Below are positions 1 through 7,066 of a stretch of DNA of 12,770 nucleotides, piece after piece. Below the pieces are notes generated by a model. That model worked only from the letters and a program-made list of their open reading frames with translations. It did no database searches and was not told the origin of the DNA. A program made the position numbers and the translations under genes. Source of the DNA: Promethearchaeia archaeon (lineage in GTDB: Archaea > Asgardarchaeota > Lokiarchaeia > Sigyniarchaeales > SOKP01); NCBI GenBank assembly GCA_029856445.1, contig JAHQWY010000077.1, forward strand, positions 1 through 12,770, written 5' to 3'. How positions within the stretch are numbered: position 1 is the stretch's first letter; every line of letters starts with the position of its first letter.

Positions 1-94
1 TGTCGGTACTTTGACTAGAAACACATTTCGGAGACTTTGGACAAGGGTGAAATTTACCATCTATAATTCCTAATCTTTTTTTTCTTTTCTTCAT
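1..94 (-). CDS. DUF1499 family protein, N-terminal fragment (runs off the window)
   Basis: Reading the minus strand from an ATG at 94 gives a basic start (MKKRKKRLGIIDGK) followed by HPCPKSPKCVSSQSTD. The CPxSPxCVSSQ signature is the hallmark of the N-terminus of DUF1499 proteins, a family of unknown function that often begins this way with no long leader. Only 31 codons are visible; the rest lies beyond base 1. The start is 17 bases downstream of the stop of the 435-residue gene on the same strand, so the two may be co-transcribed. A weak GGGAT element about ten bases before the ATG could be the ribosome binding site. The family call is fairly secure because of the motif; the function is unknown. 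Confidence 0.7.
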   Translation of the reverse strand, partial: MKKRKKRLGIIDGKFHPCPKSPKCVSSQSTD

Positions 95-111
95 GATTAA
101 AATATCCCTAT

Positions 112-1419
112 TTATACATCAAGTATATCTTTAATATCAGGATTAATTTTTGAAGGGTCAAAAGGAGTAGTTCTACCAGTTTCTAAAAAAACGTTTATCT
201 CATCAGCATATCTATATTCAAATTCTTCTACAAAGTATGCGAGTCTCTCTTTTAGACTTTTATTCGCTGGTTTTGAAAGAATTAGGGCGCATTTGATCCA
301 TTTACCGTAGGCAGCATGAATAGAAAATCCCTTATAGCTAATTTCATCCATAGCTTTTGAACCACCTATTTCAGACACAAATGAATCCATTGCACTTAAA
401 AACCCAGAGATTAATTCTTGATCCACTCCTAAATCTTCACGAGAGTAAGTTATCACAGGCAACCCTGATTTTTTTTCAATGACTAAAATAGTTCTAAAAA
501 TATCTCGATATCTAGGGGTCCTAATCAGAGATTCTTCACGTTCTAATGCCACTTCTTTAGGTAATATCTCATACATTACAAATCTCTTTGGATTATATGA
601 ATCTGATTCACTGAACTCATAATTTGAAATCTTAGTTATTCGGGACTGAGCTCTTATAGGCTCTCGAGGGAGTTTTTTAATATATTGATCTCTAAGCTCT
701 GTATCATGATCCTTTGATTTTTTGCCTTTAGTGATTCCTAAAACTCTTTGGTGAATTGGATCTATAATATAAAACCAAACATTTAATTTTTCCATATCAG
801 ATATAAGTCTTTCGAATCCGATATTATAGACTCCCTTAGGGGTAGTTACAAACACAGTCCATATAGCAATTTTTGAAGATTCATTCAATAAATAAAACGT
901 ATTCTTATATTGTTCCTCAGTCATTTGGGAACCTGTTCTGAGAAAGACAGCCTCAGTCCTTAAAATCGGCTTTTTTTTAATCAGATACAAATCACAATTA
1001 TATTTTTTTTCATTAATAACAGAAGTATCAAAAACATCTATACCCAAATCAGCACAATAGTCGGCAAAAACATCAATTAATTCATGTTTAGCAATAAAAT
1101 CGAATCGAGATAAATATTTTTTGATCCTCTCATCCTTAAAAAGCATATCAGCAATAAAAGCTAAACAGGTAGGGAAAACCTTTTGTAATTCTTTAATTTC
1201 CTGATATTTCTTATAAAAATGGATACTAATATGATCAAGATAATCTAATTTAGTAAATTCTTTGTCTTTTGGTATTTTTATTCTATTAGATTCTATAAAA
1301 TCCTCAAGTTCCTTGAAACGAGTTCTCACTATTAAACAGTTTAAGCAAAGTATCCCAAATTTGTTCTCATTTTCTTGACGAATAATCTCAAGGATATCTT
1401 CTTGACTTTGTGAACTCAT
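112..1419 (-). CDS. Composite hypothetical protein with C-terminal longin/roadblock-like domain (Asgard style)
   Basis: I do not recognise a named family for the whole 435-residue protein. The N-terminus (about 1-110) is helical and carries one CxxC pair (C25, C28). The middle (about 115-240) looks like a compact alpha/beta domain: CDLYLIKKK, then PILRTEAVFLRTG, then GVYNIGFERLISDMEKLNVW. It is vaguely like a nuclease-type fold, but no complete PD-(D/E)xK triad is evident. The last 130 residues (about 306-435: FRTILVIEKKSGLPVITYS, QELISGFLSAMDSFVSEIGG, GFSIHAAYGKWIKCALIL) have the alternating strand/helix pattern of longin/roadblock-like sensors, which in Asgard genomes often accompany small GTPases. 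No signal peptide or membrane segment is seen. A TATA-like stretch (about 1431-1438) lies some 20 bases before the ATG with no Shine-Dalgarno, suggesting a leaderless transcript. That it is a gene is certain; the domain call is inference. Confidence 0.75.
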   Translation of the reverse strand: MSSQSQEDILEIIRQENENKFGILCLNCLIVRTRFKELEDFIESNRIKIPKDKEFTKLDYLDHISIHFYKKYQEIKELQKVFPTCLAFIADMLFKDERIKKYLSRFDFIAKHELIDVFADYCADLGIDVFDTSVINEKKYNCDLYLIKKKPILRTEAVFLRTGSQMTEEQYKNTFYLLNESSKIAIWTVFVTTPKGVYNIGFERLISDMEKLNVWFYIIDPIHQRVLGITKGKKSKDHDTELRDQYIKKLPREPIRAQSRITKISNYEFSESDSYNPKRFVMYEILPKEVALEREESLIRTPRYRDIFRTILVIEKKSGLPVITYSREDLGVDQELISGFLSAMDSFVSEIGGSKAMDEISYKGFSIHAAYGKWIKCALILSKPANKSLKERLAYFVEEFEYRYADEINVFLETGRTTPFDPSKINPDIKDILDV

Positions 1420-1495
1420 AATGTTTATTATGATATATGGATTTTAAAAGATTTGTCTTTAATTTAGTAATTCGACATGTAATTAATAATTGGAA

Positions 1496-2131
1496 TTAAT
1501 TATCATTATTCTTGAATATAAAATATGCATCTCTTAGTCGTAGAAGTGCTGTTATTAAGACTAATAGAGCGAAAATCCATAATATAATATTTCTCCAAGG
1601 AATCAAAACCGTTGTTAATAATAAGAATATGAATGTTTCAGATCTCTCCATTATACCTGATTGATAATATATAACTTTCTTGGTTTCATTCAAATTTTCT
1701 GCTTTCACATTGCCTCCAACTAATAAAAAAATTGTAATGCACAATATTATGGAACTAAGAGAAACAATTCCAGGCCACATTAAATCTATGGGATCTATAG
1801 AAATGATTGAAACAATAATGAAAACTTCTACTGTTCTATCACTAAAAATATCAAGAATTCCACCAAAAGTTGTTGGACCCTGCAATCTTGCCAAAACACC
1901 GTCCAAAACATCTAAAAAGAAAGAAATAAGCATTAATGCGATAGCACATATAATTAATTCAAGTGTCCAAATTAATAAACCACTTAAAAAAATTGATAAT
2001 GCACTCAATAGTCCTGTAATCAACGCTATTAATGTGATCGTATTCGCTGAAATTTTTTCCAAAAATAATTTTCTAGTAAGTTTCTCGAAGAAATTGTTTA
2101 ATTTAGTTTTTGAGAGCCATTTATCTATCAT
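1496..2131 (-). CDS. CDP-alcohol phosphatidyltransferase family membrane protein
   Basis: Integral membrane enzyme of 211 residues that would transfer a phospho-alcohol head group using a CDP-activated substrate. In archaea this usually means a CDP-archaeol-dependent archaetidyl transferase for polar lipids. The catalytic signature is visible: D74xxD77G78xxA81R82, then G90xxxD94xxxD98. The four aspartates are the family's metal ligands and base. The stretch between AR and the conserved G is seven residues, one shorter than the usual eight. Hydrophobic segments occupy about 30-52, 53-73, 100-137 and 165-200, consistent with about six transmembrane helices. The KAENLNE...GIMERSE stretch resembles the AE...ERAE pattern of archaetidylinositol-phosphate-synthase-like members, but the head group cannot be assigned. 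A TATATA element at 2146-2153 lies about 15-22 bases before the ATG, so it probably has its own promoter after hdrA. Confidence 0.88.
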   Translation of the reverse strand: MIDKWLSKTKLNNFFEKLTRKLFLEKISANTITLIALITGLLSALSIFLSGLLIWTLELIICAIALMLISFFLDVLDGVLARLQGPTTFGGILDIFSDRTVEVFIIVSIISIDPIDLMWPGIVSLSSIILCITIFLLVGGNVKAENLNETKKVIYYQSGIMERSETFIFLLLTTVLIPWRNIILWIFALLVLITALLRLRDAYFIFKNNDN

Positions 2132-2202
2132 TTAACCAAATACTCTATATATGGCTTAAAATATAAAAATTAGGTAAAAAAAGATTGAGTTAATTAAATA
2201 CT

Positions 2203-4200
2203 CTATACTCTTCCAGTTATAATTGAATAAATTTGTTCCCCAGTAAATCCCTTAATATCTATTGCTGAGCATCTGCAGTTTCCTGAACAAGCACCACAAC
2301 CTTTACATAGGGCTTCATTAATTTTAGCTACTGTACCAAATCGTTTATCATCAACTAGCTCAATTGCTCCATAAGCACAGTTTTCTACACACATCCCGCA
2401 ACCAATACATCGTTCAGCGTGAACCACTGCAAAAAATGGCTCTATTTCTACTTCTCCTTGAGCCATCAAGGCAGCTGCGCTTGATGCTGCACCTTTAGCT
2501 TGAGCAACAGCATCAGGAATATCTTTTGGGCCTTGAGCAACGCCTGCGATGAAGATTCCCTCAGTTAAAGTATCTACAGGACGTAATTTAGGATGAGCTT
2601 CTAAGAAGAATCCATCTGCAGATCTTTGAATCCTTAATAGAGAAGTTATAATATCTGCATCAGCTCGAGGTTCTAAACCACAAGATAAAACAAATAGATC
2701 TACTGATAGTTCAATAGGTTGCTGGAGTAAAGTATCCTCAGCTCGTATAATAATATTATGATCATCATCTTCAGTTACTTCTGCAATTCTACCTCTCATA
2801 TAATTGATTCCATAATTCCGACCTGCTGATTCATAAAATTCCTCATAACCTTTTCCAAACGCTCGAATATCCATATAAAATATATATACATCTGCATCAG
2901 GATGCTTTTCTTTATATTGTCTAGCTTGTTTAGTAGCATACATGCAACAGACTCTAGAACAGTATTGATTACCTCCCTCTCTAAAATTTCTGCTACCTAC
3001 GCACTGGAGGAATGCAATACTGTGAGGCTCTTTAAGATCTGAAGGTCTAACAGGTTTCCCTATGACAGGGCCAAAAGAACTTAATAAACGCTCCATTTGA
3101 AGTCCCGTAATAACATTAGGATACTTGCCATATCCATATTGCTTGAGTTCAGTCGGATCATATAAATCCCATCCGGTTGCAACGATTATAGTACCTACTT
3201 TGATCTTAATTTCTTCAGGTTCATCATCATAAACAATTGCTTCAGGTTCACAAACATCTTGCCTTGCACAAATTCCGCATTTAATACAATGATCCATATC
3301 TATAGTATATTGACCTGGAACAGCTTGAGGAAACGGAATATAAATTGCTTTACGAGTAGCTAATCCTAAATCAAATTCATTTCCTACTACAACTGGACAA
3401 TAATCAACACAAATTCCACATCCGGTACATTTTTTTTGATCTACATAATGAGGTTTCTTTAAGATGGTAACATCAAAATTCCCAATATAACCGGTAACTT
3501 CTACTACCTCAGAATAAGTGAGAAGTTCAATATTTTTCTCACGTGAAACTTCTGACATTTTAGGAGTTAAGATACAACTACTACAATCCATTGTGGGAAA
3601 TGTTTTATCTAGCTGTGCCATATGACCGCCAATTGTAGCTGTTTTTTCAACTAGATACACTTTATAACCTTCTGTTGCTAGATCTAAAGCAGAATTCATG
3701 CCAGCAATCCCACCTCCAATTATTAAACACGAAGGCTCTACTTTTACTTTTTGAACTTCCAGAGGGACTAACTCTCTTGCCTTTGCGACAGCCATTCTAA
3801 TATGATCTTTTGCTGTTTCATATGCTCCATCCGGTTCTTTCATGTGAACCCATGTGGAATGCTCTCTAATATTTGCCATTTCAAATAAAAATTGATTTAA
3901 TCCGGCTTCTTTGCAAGCTATTCTAAATGTAGGTTCATGCATACGTGGAGAACAGGCAGCAACAACAACTCTATTTACTTTACCTGCTTCAATATCTTCT
4001 TTAATCATCTTTTGCCCTACATCGGAGCAGAAAAATTTGTATTCTTGAGCAACTTCTACATTAGGAAGTTTTTTAGCATATTCTACTAGATCAGGAACAG
4101 AAACAACACCACCTATATTTACTCCACAATGACAAATGTATACCCCAATTTTAGGTCTCTCATTCCCTGTGATTTTTATTTCTTTTTCAATTTCTGTCAT
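2203..4200 (-). CDS. hdrA: Heterodisulfide reductase subunit A, FAD/iron-sulfur protein
   Basis: Full-length (665 aa) HdrA, the flavin subunit that bifurcates or relays electrons in the cytosolic HdrABC complex. Visible parts in order: an N-terminal cluster-binding domain with CHCG (23-26) and the AACSPRMHEPTFR signature around C83; a Rossmann FAD site GGGIAG (162-167) and EKTATIGGHMAQLDKTFP; the DCSSC pair (C206, C209); two inserted ferredoxin clusters (C258/261/264/268 and C305/308/311/317, the second with a longer CxxxxxC last spacing); and a C-terminal two-cluster ferredoxin (C598/601/604/608 and C632/635/638/642). There is no in-frame TGA, so no selenocysteine. It is last in the operon, 13 bases after hdrB; its GGTGA ribosome binding site overlaps the hdrB stop. 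No hydrogenase or MvhD gene adjoins it, so its electron partners cannot be read from this window. Confidence 0.97.
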   Translation of the reverse strand: MTEIEKEIKITGNERPKIGVYICHCGVNIGGVVSVPDLVEYAKKLPNVEVAQEYKFFCSDVGQKMIKEDIEAGKVNRVVVAACSPRMHEPTFRIACKEAGLNQFLFEMANIREHSTWVHMKEPDGAYETAKDHIRMAVAKARELVPLEVQKVKVEPSCLIIGGGIAGMNSALDLATEGYKVYLVEKTATIGGHMAQLDKTFPTMDCSSCILTPKMSEVSREKNIELLTYSEVVEVTGYIGNFDVTILKKPHYVDQKKCTGCGICVDYCPVVVGNEFDLGLATRKAIYIPFPQAVPGQYTIDMDHCIKCGICARQDVCEPEAIVYDDEPEEIKIKVGTIIVATGWDLYDPTELKQYGYGKYPNVITGLQMERLLSSFGPVIGKPVRPSDLKEPHSIAFLQCVGSRNFREGGNQYCSRVCCMYATKQARQYKEKHPDADVYIFYMDIRAFGKGYEEFYESAGRNYGINYMRGRIAEVTEDDDHNIIIRAEDTLLQQPIELSVDLFVLSCGLEPRADADIITSLLRIQRSADGFFLEAHPKLRPVDTLTEGIFIAGVAQGPKDIPDAVAQAKGAASSAAALMAQGEVEIEPFFAVVHAERCIGCGMCVENCAYGAIELVDDKRFGTVAKINEALCKGCGACSGNCRCSAIDIKGFTGEQIYSIITGRV

Positions 4201-4213
4201 TTTATTCTTTCAC

Positions 4214-5164
4214 CTATATTAATTGTTCTTTTACTATATTTAAGAATGGATCCACAGAAATAAATGGTGAAACACCTTGTAAATCATGATTTTTAACTAA
4301 ACCCAATAAATTTGGATCCATCCCAAAAGCGGTACCTAAGAGTTGGGTTATATATATTACAGGAATATTAAATTGTTCACCAATAATATCCCCATAGATA
4401 TTGTTTACTTCCATCTGCCCAAGATCTAATTGTAAATGGCAAAAAGGGCAGCAATCAATGATAATATCTACACCTGCATCTCTCATATTAACTAATTTTT
4501 CTCTAGTAAAATCAGCCGCAACTTCTTTAACAGCTGTCCTGACAGCTCCACCCGCACCACAACACATATATTTATCTTTATAATCTATACTTTTAGCACC
4601 CGTGATTTCAACAATTTCATCAAGAAATTGAGGTTGTTCATACTCACCTTTCCAAGGTCTTTTATCACTTGGTTTTACAATATGACATCCATAATGGACA
4701 GCAACTTTTAAATCTGAAAATTTTAACTTAATATGATCTTTTAAATAATCTATTCCCATATCAAGATATAAGGCTTGAACAACGTGTTTTGGCTCAAGAT
4801 TCCCTTTATATACGCGATTAATTTTTGCTAGGTATTTATTAACTTCTTTTTTCAATTCAAACTCATGTTCAAGTTCATACCATGCATCTCTTAAAGTTCC
4901 ATAGCAACCATTGCATCCAGTAATAGGATTTACACCTAGTTCTTCTGCGATAGAAATATTTCTAGCAGCAATTACGAGCCAAGTTGGAATATGAAACGCT
5001 CTAAAAACTCCTGGGGCGGGACAACATGAGGCCCCTGGTAAATCTATAAGCTCAGCATCAAGATGATCAAAAACACTCCTAATAGAGACTTCAATCATAG
5101 GATAACGGTTAGGAATTACACATCCTAAAAAAAATCCATATCGCCATTTGTATTCTTCACTCAT
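4214..5164 (-). CDS. hdrB: Heterodisulfide reductase subunit B (two CCG domains)
   Basis: HdrB is the catalytic subunit that reduces disulfides, such as CoM-S-S-CoB in methanogens, at two noncubane iron-sulfur clusters. Both cysteine-rich CCG modules are intact: C15, C47-C48, C84 and C87 (ASCCPAPG, GCNGC) in the first; C160, C201-C202, C239 and C242 (YMCCGAGGA, DCCPFCHLQ) in the second. At 316 residues it is somewhat longer than the roughly 290-300 typical of methanogens, with extra sequence at the C-terminus (about 285-316). The ATG lies 2 bases after the hdrC stop, and a strong GGAGG ribosome binding site sits within the end of hdrC, so translation is probably coupled. Whether the organism uses CoM/CoB or another disulfide cannot be told from this gene. 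Confidence 0.97.
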   Translation of the reverse strand: MSEEYKWRYGFFLGCVIPNRYPMIEVSIRSVFDHLDAELIDLPGASCCPAPGVFRAFHIPTWLVIAARNISIAEELGVNPITGCNGCYGTLRDAWYELEHEFELKKEVNKYLAKINRVYKGNLEPKHVVQALYLDMGIDYLKDHIKLKFSDLKVAVHYGCHIVKPSDKRPWKGEYEQPQFLDEIVEITGAKSIDYKDKYMCCGAGGAVRTAVKEVAADFTREKLVNMRDAGVDIIIDCCPFCHLQLDLGQMEVNNIYGDIIGEQFNIPVIYITQLLGTAFGMDPNLLGLVKNHDLQGVSPFISVDPFLNIVKEQLI

Positions 5165-5166
5165 CT

Positions 5167-5769
5167 TTATTCCTCCTTATTTTCATCCTCCTTCTTAGCT
5201 CTTTCTTCTTTTAATCTGGCAGCATTATCCATTAATTCTCTAAATCCCACTTCTTTCATTAAATCTTGGCATTCTTTTACTGCTTCAGGATAAGAGTGAA
5301 CAGTGGGAGGTAAAGGTGGTAATCCGTAGGATTCTCTTAAATCTCTCCATCTTTTATTACCCTCACCATTAGCAGGAACACCATGACCAGTAGCATAAAA
5401 TATATTATTGGCTAATCCAAAATGAGAATCTAAAATATAACCCTCCTCAACGGCTATATTTCTAAGTTTAATAATCATATCAGTTACAGGAATATTTCTG
5501 GGACATCTTTCATAACAATAATAACAAGTTGAGCAGAGCCAAATATCTATATCTTGTAATACAGATTCGTCTCCTGTTAAAGCCTTTCTTATCGCAGATC
5601 TTGTGCGATATGCAGTCCTCCTTCCTGATGGACATCCCCCAGTGCATGTACCACAATTTATACATGCTCTTAATTTCTCTAAACCAGCATCAACAAATTT
5701 TTGTGCAATTCTTGAACTTGTAGACTTATAGACTTTTCTTTTAATATATTTTTCTACATTATCGCTCAT
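5167..5769 (-). CDS. hdrC: Heterodisulfide reductase subunit C (two [4Fe-4S] clusters)
   Basis: HdrC is the small ferredoxin-like subunit that carries electrons from HdrA to HdrB. Two 4Fe-4S motifs are clear: C36xxC39xxC42xxxC46P (CINCGTCTGGCPSG) and C79xxC82xxC85xxxC89P (CSTCYYCYERCP). The protein is 200 residues long; the lysine/glutamate-rich tail (AARLKEERAKKEDENKEE) is a dispensable-looking extension. I chose the ATG at 5769: the frame stays open to a TTG at 5793, but the AGGAGA ribosome binding site at 5782-5787 lies inside that longer reading and points to the ATG. It is the first gene of hdrCBA; the 251-base gap upstream holds the candidate control elements listed separately. Confidence 0.95.
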   Translation of the reverse strand: MSDNVEKYIKRKVYKSTSSRIAQKFVDAGLEKLRACINCGTCTGGCPSGRRTAYRTRSAIRKALTGDESVLQDIDIWLCSTCYYCYERCPRNIPVTDMIIKLRNIAVEEGYILDSHFGLANNIFYATGHGVPANGEGNKRWRDLRESYGLPPLPPTVHSYPEAVKECQDLMKEVGFRELMDNAARLKEERAKKEDENKEE

Positions 5770-5781
5770 ATTTATTTCGAA

Positions 5782-5787
5782 TCTCCT
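5782..5787 (-). promoter_or_regulatory. Ribosome binding site deciding the hdrC start
   Basis: AGGAGA on the minus strand, 12 bases before the ATG at 5769. The spacing is a little long, but this is the only good site and it rules out the upstream TTG as the start. Confidence 0.6.
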
Positions 5788-5842
5788 GTGCAATTTTAAA
5801 ATAGATTTGCAATTTTGTAAAAAACAAGGTATTTACTTACGG

Positions 5843-5856
5843 TGTTTGATCAAACA
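5843..5856. promoter_or_regulatory. Perfect 14-bp palindrome upstream of hdrCBA (candidate operator)
   Basis: TGTTTGATCAAACA reads identically on both strands. It lies about 75-87 bases upstream of the hdrC ATG. A plausible TATA-like element for hdrC (minus-strand TTTTTTACAAAA, about 5814-5825) would put the palindrome just upstream of the promoter, where archaeal activators commonly bind. A dimeric helix-turn-helix regulator is the natural reader, but none is encoded in the window. The palindrome is observed; its role is inference. Confidence 0.45.
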
Positions 5857-5870
5857 AAATCATTGATAAT

Positions 5871-6019
5871 CTTATGAAGGTAAAAGTATTTTTCTTAAAA
5901 AAATTTGTTATCGATACTTAATAACTAAATTTATTTTAACAGTTATTGGATATATTTTACATTTTTATAAGGAAAAGTAAATTTGCATTATTTTTAATCA
6001 AGATAATTACCTTCATGAG
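5871..6019. repeat. Distant inverted repeat pair between hdrC and the small ORF
   Basis: CTTATGAAGGTAA at 5871-5883 is matched by TTACCTTCATGAG at 6007-6019, whose reverse complement is CTCATGAAGGTAA: 12 of 13 bases agree. The arms bound about 123 bases of very AT-rich sequence with no ORF. The right arm starts directly after the stop of the small ORF (minus strand). It could be a tiny MITE-like element, a pair of binding sites, or chance; I see no convincing target-site duplication at the outer edges. Confidence 0.4.
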
Positions 6020-6020
6020 T

Positions 6021-6275
6021 TTATTTATAAAGTCTGTATATTTCATCTAAATATTTGATTTGATTTTTCCTTGACAAGAAAGCTAATTCTTTTTTCAAAA
6101 TCTTCATTTTTTCTTTCGATATATCTAAATCTTTTAATCTGTCTCGGACTTCTTTTGAGAGTACTGTAAAAATTCTTGCGAAATATTTTTTGATTTCTGA
6201 TATTTCCTCAAAATTCTTTTCATTTATATCGCTTTTAATTCTTATCACCAAATTTCTTCTAATTAAAGAAAACAA
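6021..6275 (-). CDS. Small charged helical protein of unknown function
   Basis: An 84-residue frame rich in lysine, glutamate and leucine, almost certainly all helical (about 20-84: FEEISEIKKYFARIF, then KEVRDRLKDLDISKEK, then KKELAFLSRKNQIKYL). There are no cysteines, signal peptide or membrane segment, and I recognise no family. The frame has no ATG; the start is taken as TTG at 6275, with GTG at 6248 as an alternative. Neither has a good ribosome binding site, though TTTATTTAA just upstream of the TTG could be a TATA element. It lies in a decayed-looking stretch beside a kinase remnant, so it may be a genuine small gene or the remains of a longer one. Confidence 0.4.
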   Translation of the reverse strand: MFSLIRRNLVIRIKSDINEKNFEEISEIKKYFARIFTVLSKEVRDRLKDLDISKEKMKILKKELAFLSRKNQIKYLDEIYRLYK

Positions 6276-6352
6276 TAGAGATTAAATAAAGAATTTGGAG
6301 TCCAATTCTTGGATTAACAACAACATAAAAATTTACAAAATAAGATTAGAAT

Positions 6353-6991
6353 TTATAGCTTCGGAATTGAAAATGAGAATGTGCTCCCCTTATTTCTTCC
6401 TTCGGATTCAAGCCAAATTTTCCCACCATGTAATTCAACAAGTTTTTTAGTTATGTATAATCCAAGTCCTGTACCTTCGATAGCAACATCCCATCCTTGT
6501 CCGTATCTTTCAATTTTTCCGAACTGTTTAAACACTTGGTTTTTTTCTTCTTCTGTGAATCCAATTCCATTATCTTTTACAGATACAATATACGAGTCAT
6601 TAATAACTCTAGTTTCAATCGATATTATACCACCTGGAGGAGTATATTTTACAGCGTTAAGAAGTAAATTTGAAATAACTTCATATATCCTTTCTTTATC
6701 AAACTTAGCTTCGAGTTTCTTATTAGGATCAAAAAAAATTGATTGATTTCTCAATCTTGCTAATCCTTTTAATTCTTTAACACAGAAATTAATTAGAAAT
6801 GTTAAATCTTCTTCGGTTATATTAAGTTTCAATTGACTTTCTTCTAGTTTTGAGCTTTCTAATAGTAGATTTATGATTTTTTCAAGTCTCTTACTCCCAT
6901 CTTTAATTTCTTCTAAAATTGAAATAGTTTCTGGATCTAATTTTGATTTATGTAGTGTTAATAAAAGTTCTGTAAATCCTTTGTATCGAAC
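6353..6991 (-). pseudogene. 5'-truncated sensor histidine kinase (ATPase domain intact, phosphoacceptor region lost)
   Basis: The frame is open from just after a stop at 6992-6994 down to 6353. It encodes the tail of a dimerisation helix (KGFTELLLTLHKSK, then KDGSKRLEKIINLLLESS) followed by a complete HATPase_c domain: N box NLLLNAVKYT, G1 DNGIGF, F box VFKQF and G2 GTGLGL. In kinases of this type GFTELLL normally follows directly after the H box (HELRTPL...IK); here a stop sits three codons before KGF and no H box is seen in any frame upstream. No ATG or GTG exists in the open frame. The only start is a TTG at 6832, which would give a 159-residue protein with only the ATPase domain. The best reading is a kinase relic that lost its sensor and phosphoacceptor parts. 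A stand-alone ATPase, or a sequencing/assembly error at about 6990, are the alternatives. Confidence 0.65.
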
Positions 6992-7066
6992 TTATCTAAT
7001 TCAGTTGTAAAATATTATAGTTGTAATAAAAAGGAAATTAAATTGTGTTTTTCCATTTTTAATTTA

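Noticed and set aside
1680..2135. Plus-strand frame of 151 codons opposite the phosphatidyltransferase
   Set aside because: It is antisense to the DxxDG...AR motif and membrane helices of a real gene; nothing in it resembles a protein family.
2203..4200. Selenocysteine in HdrA
   Set aside because: All cluster positions are encoded by cysteine codons and the frame has no internal TGA.
6381..6746. Plus-strand frame of 121 codons opposite the histidine kinase ATPase domain
   Set aside because: It is a shadow of the HATPase_c domain, whose N, G1, F and G2 boxes lie on the minus strand.
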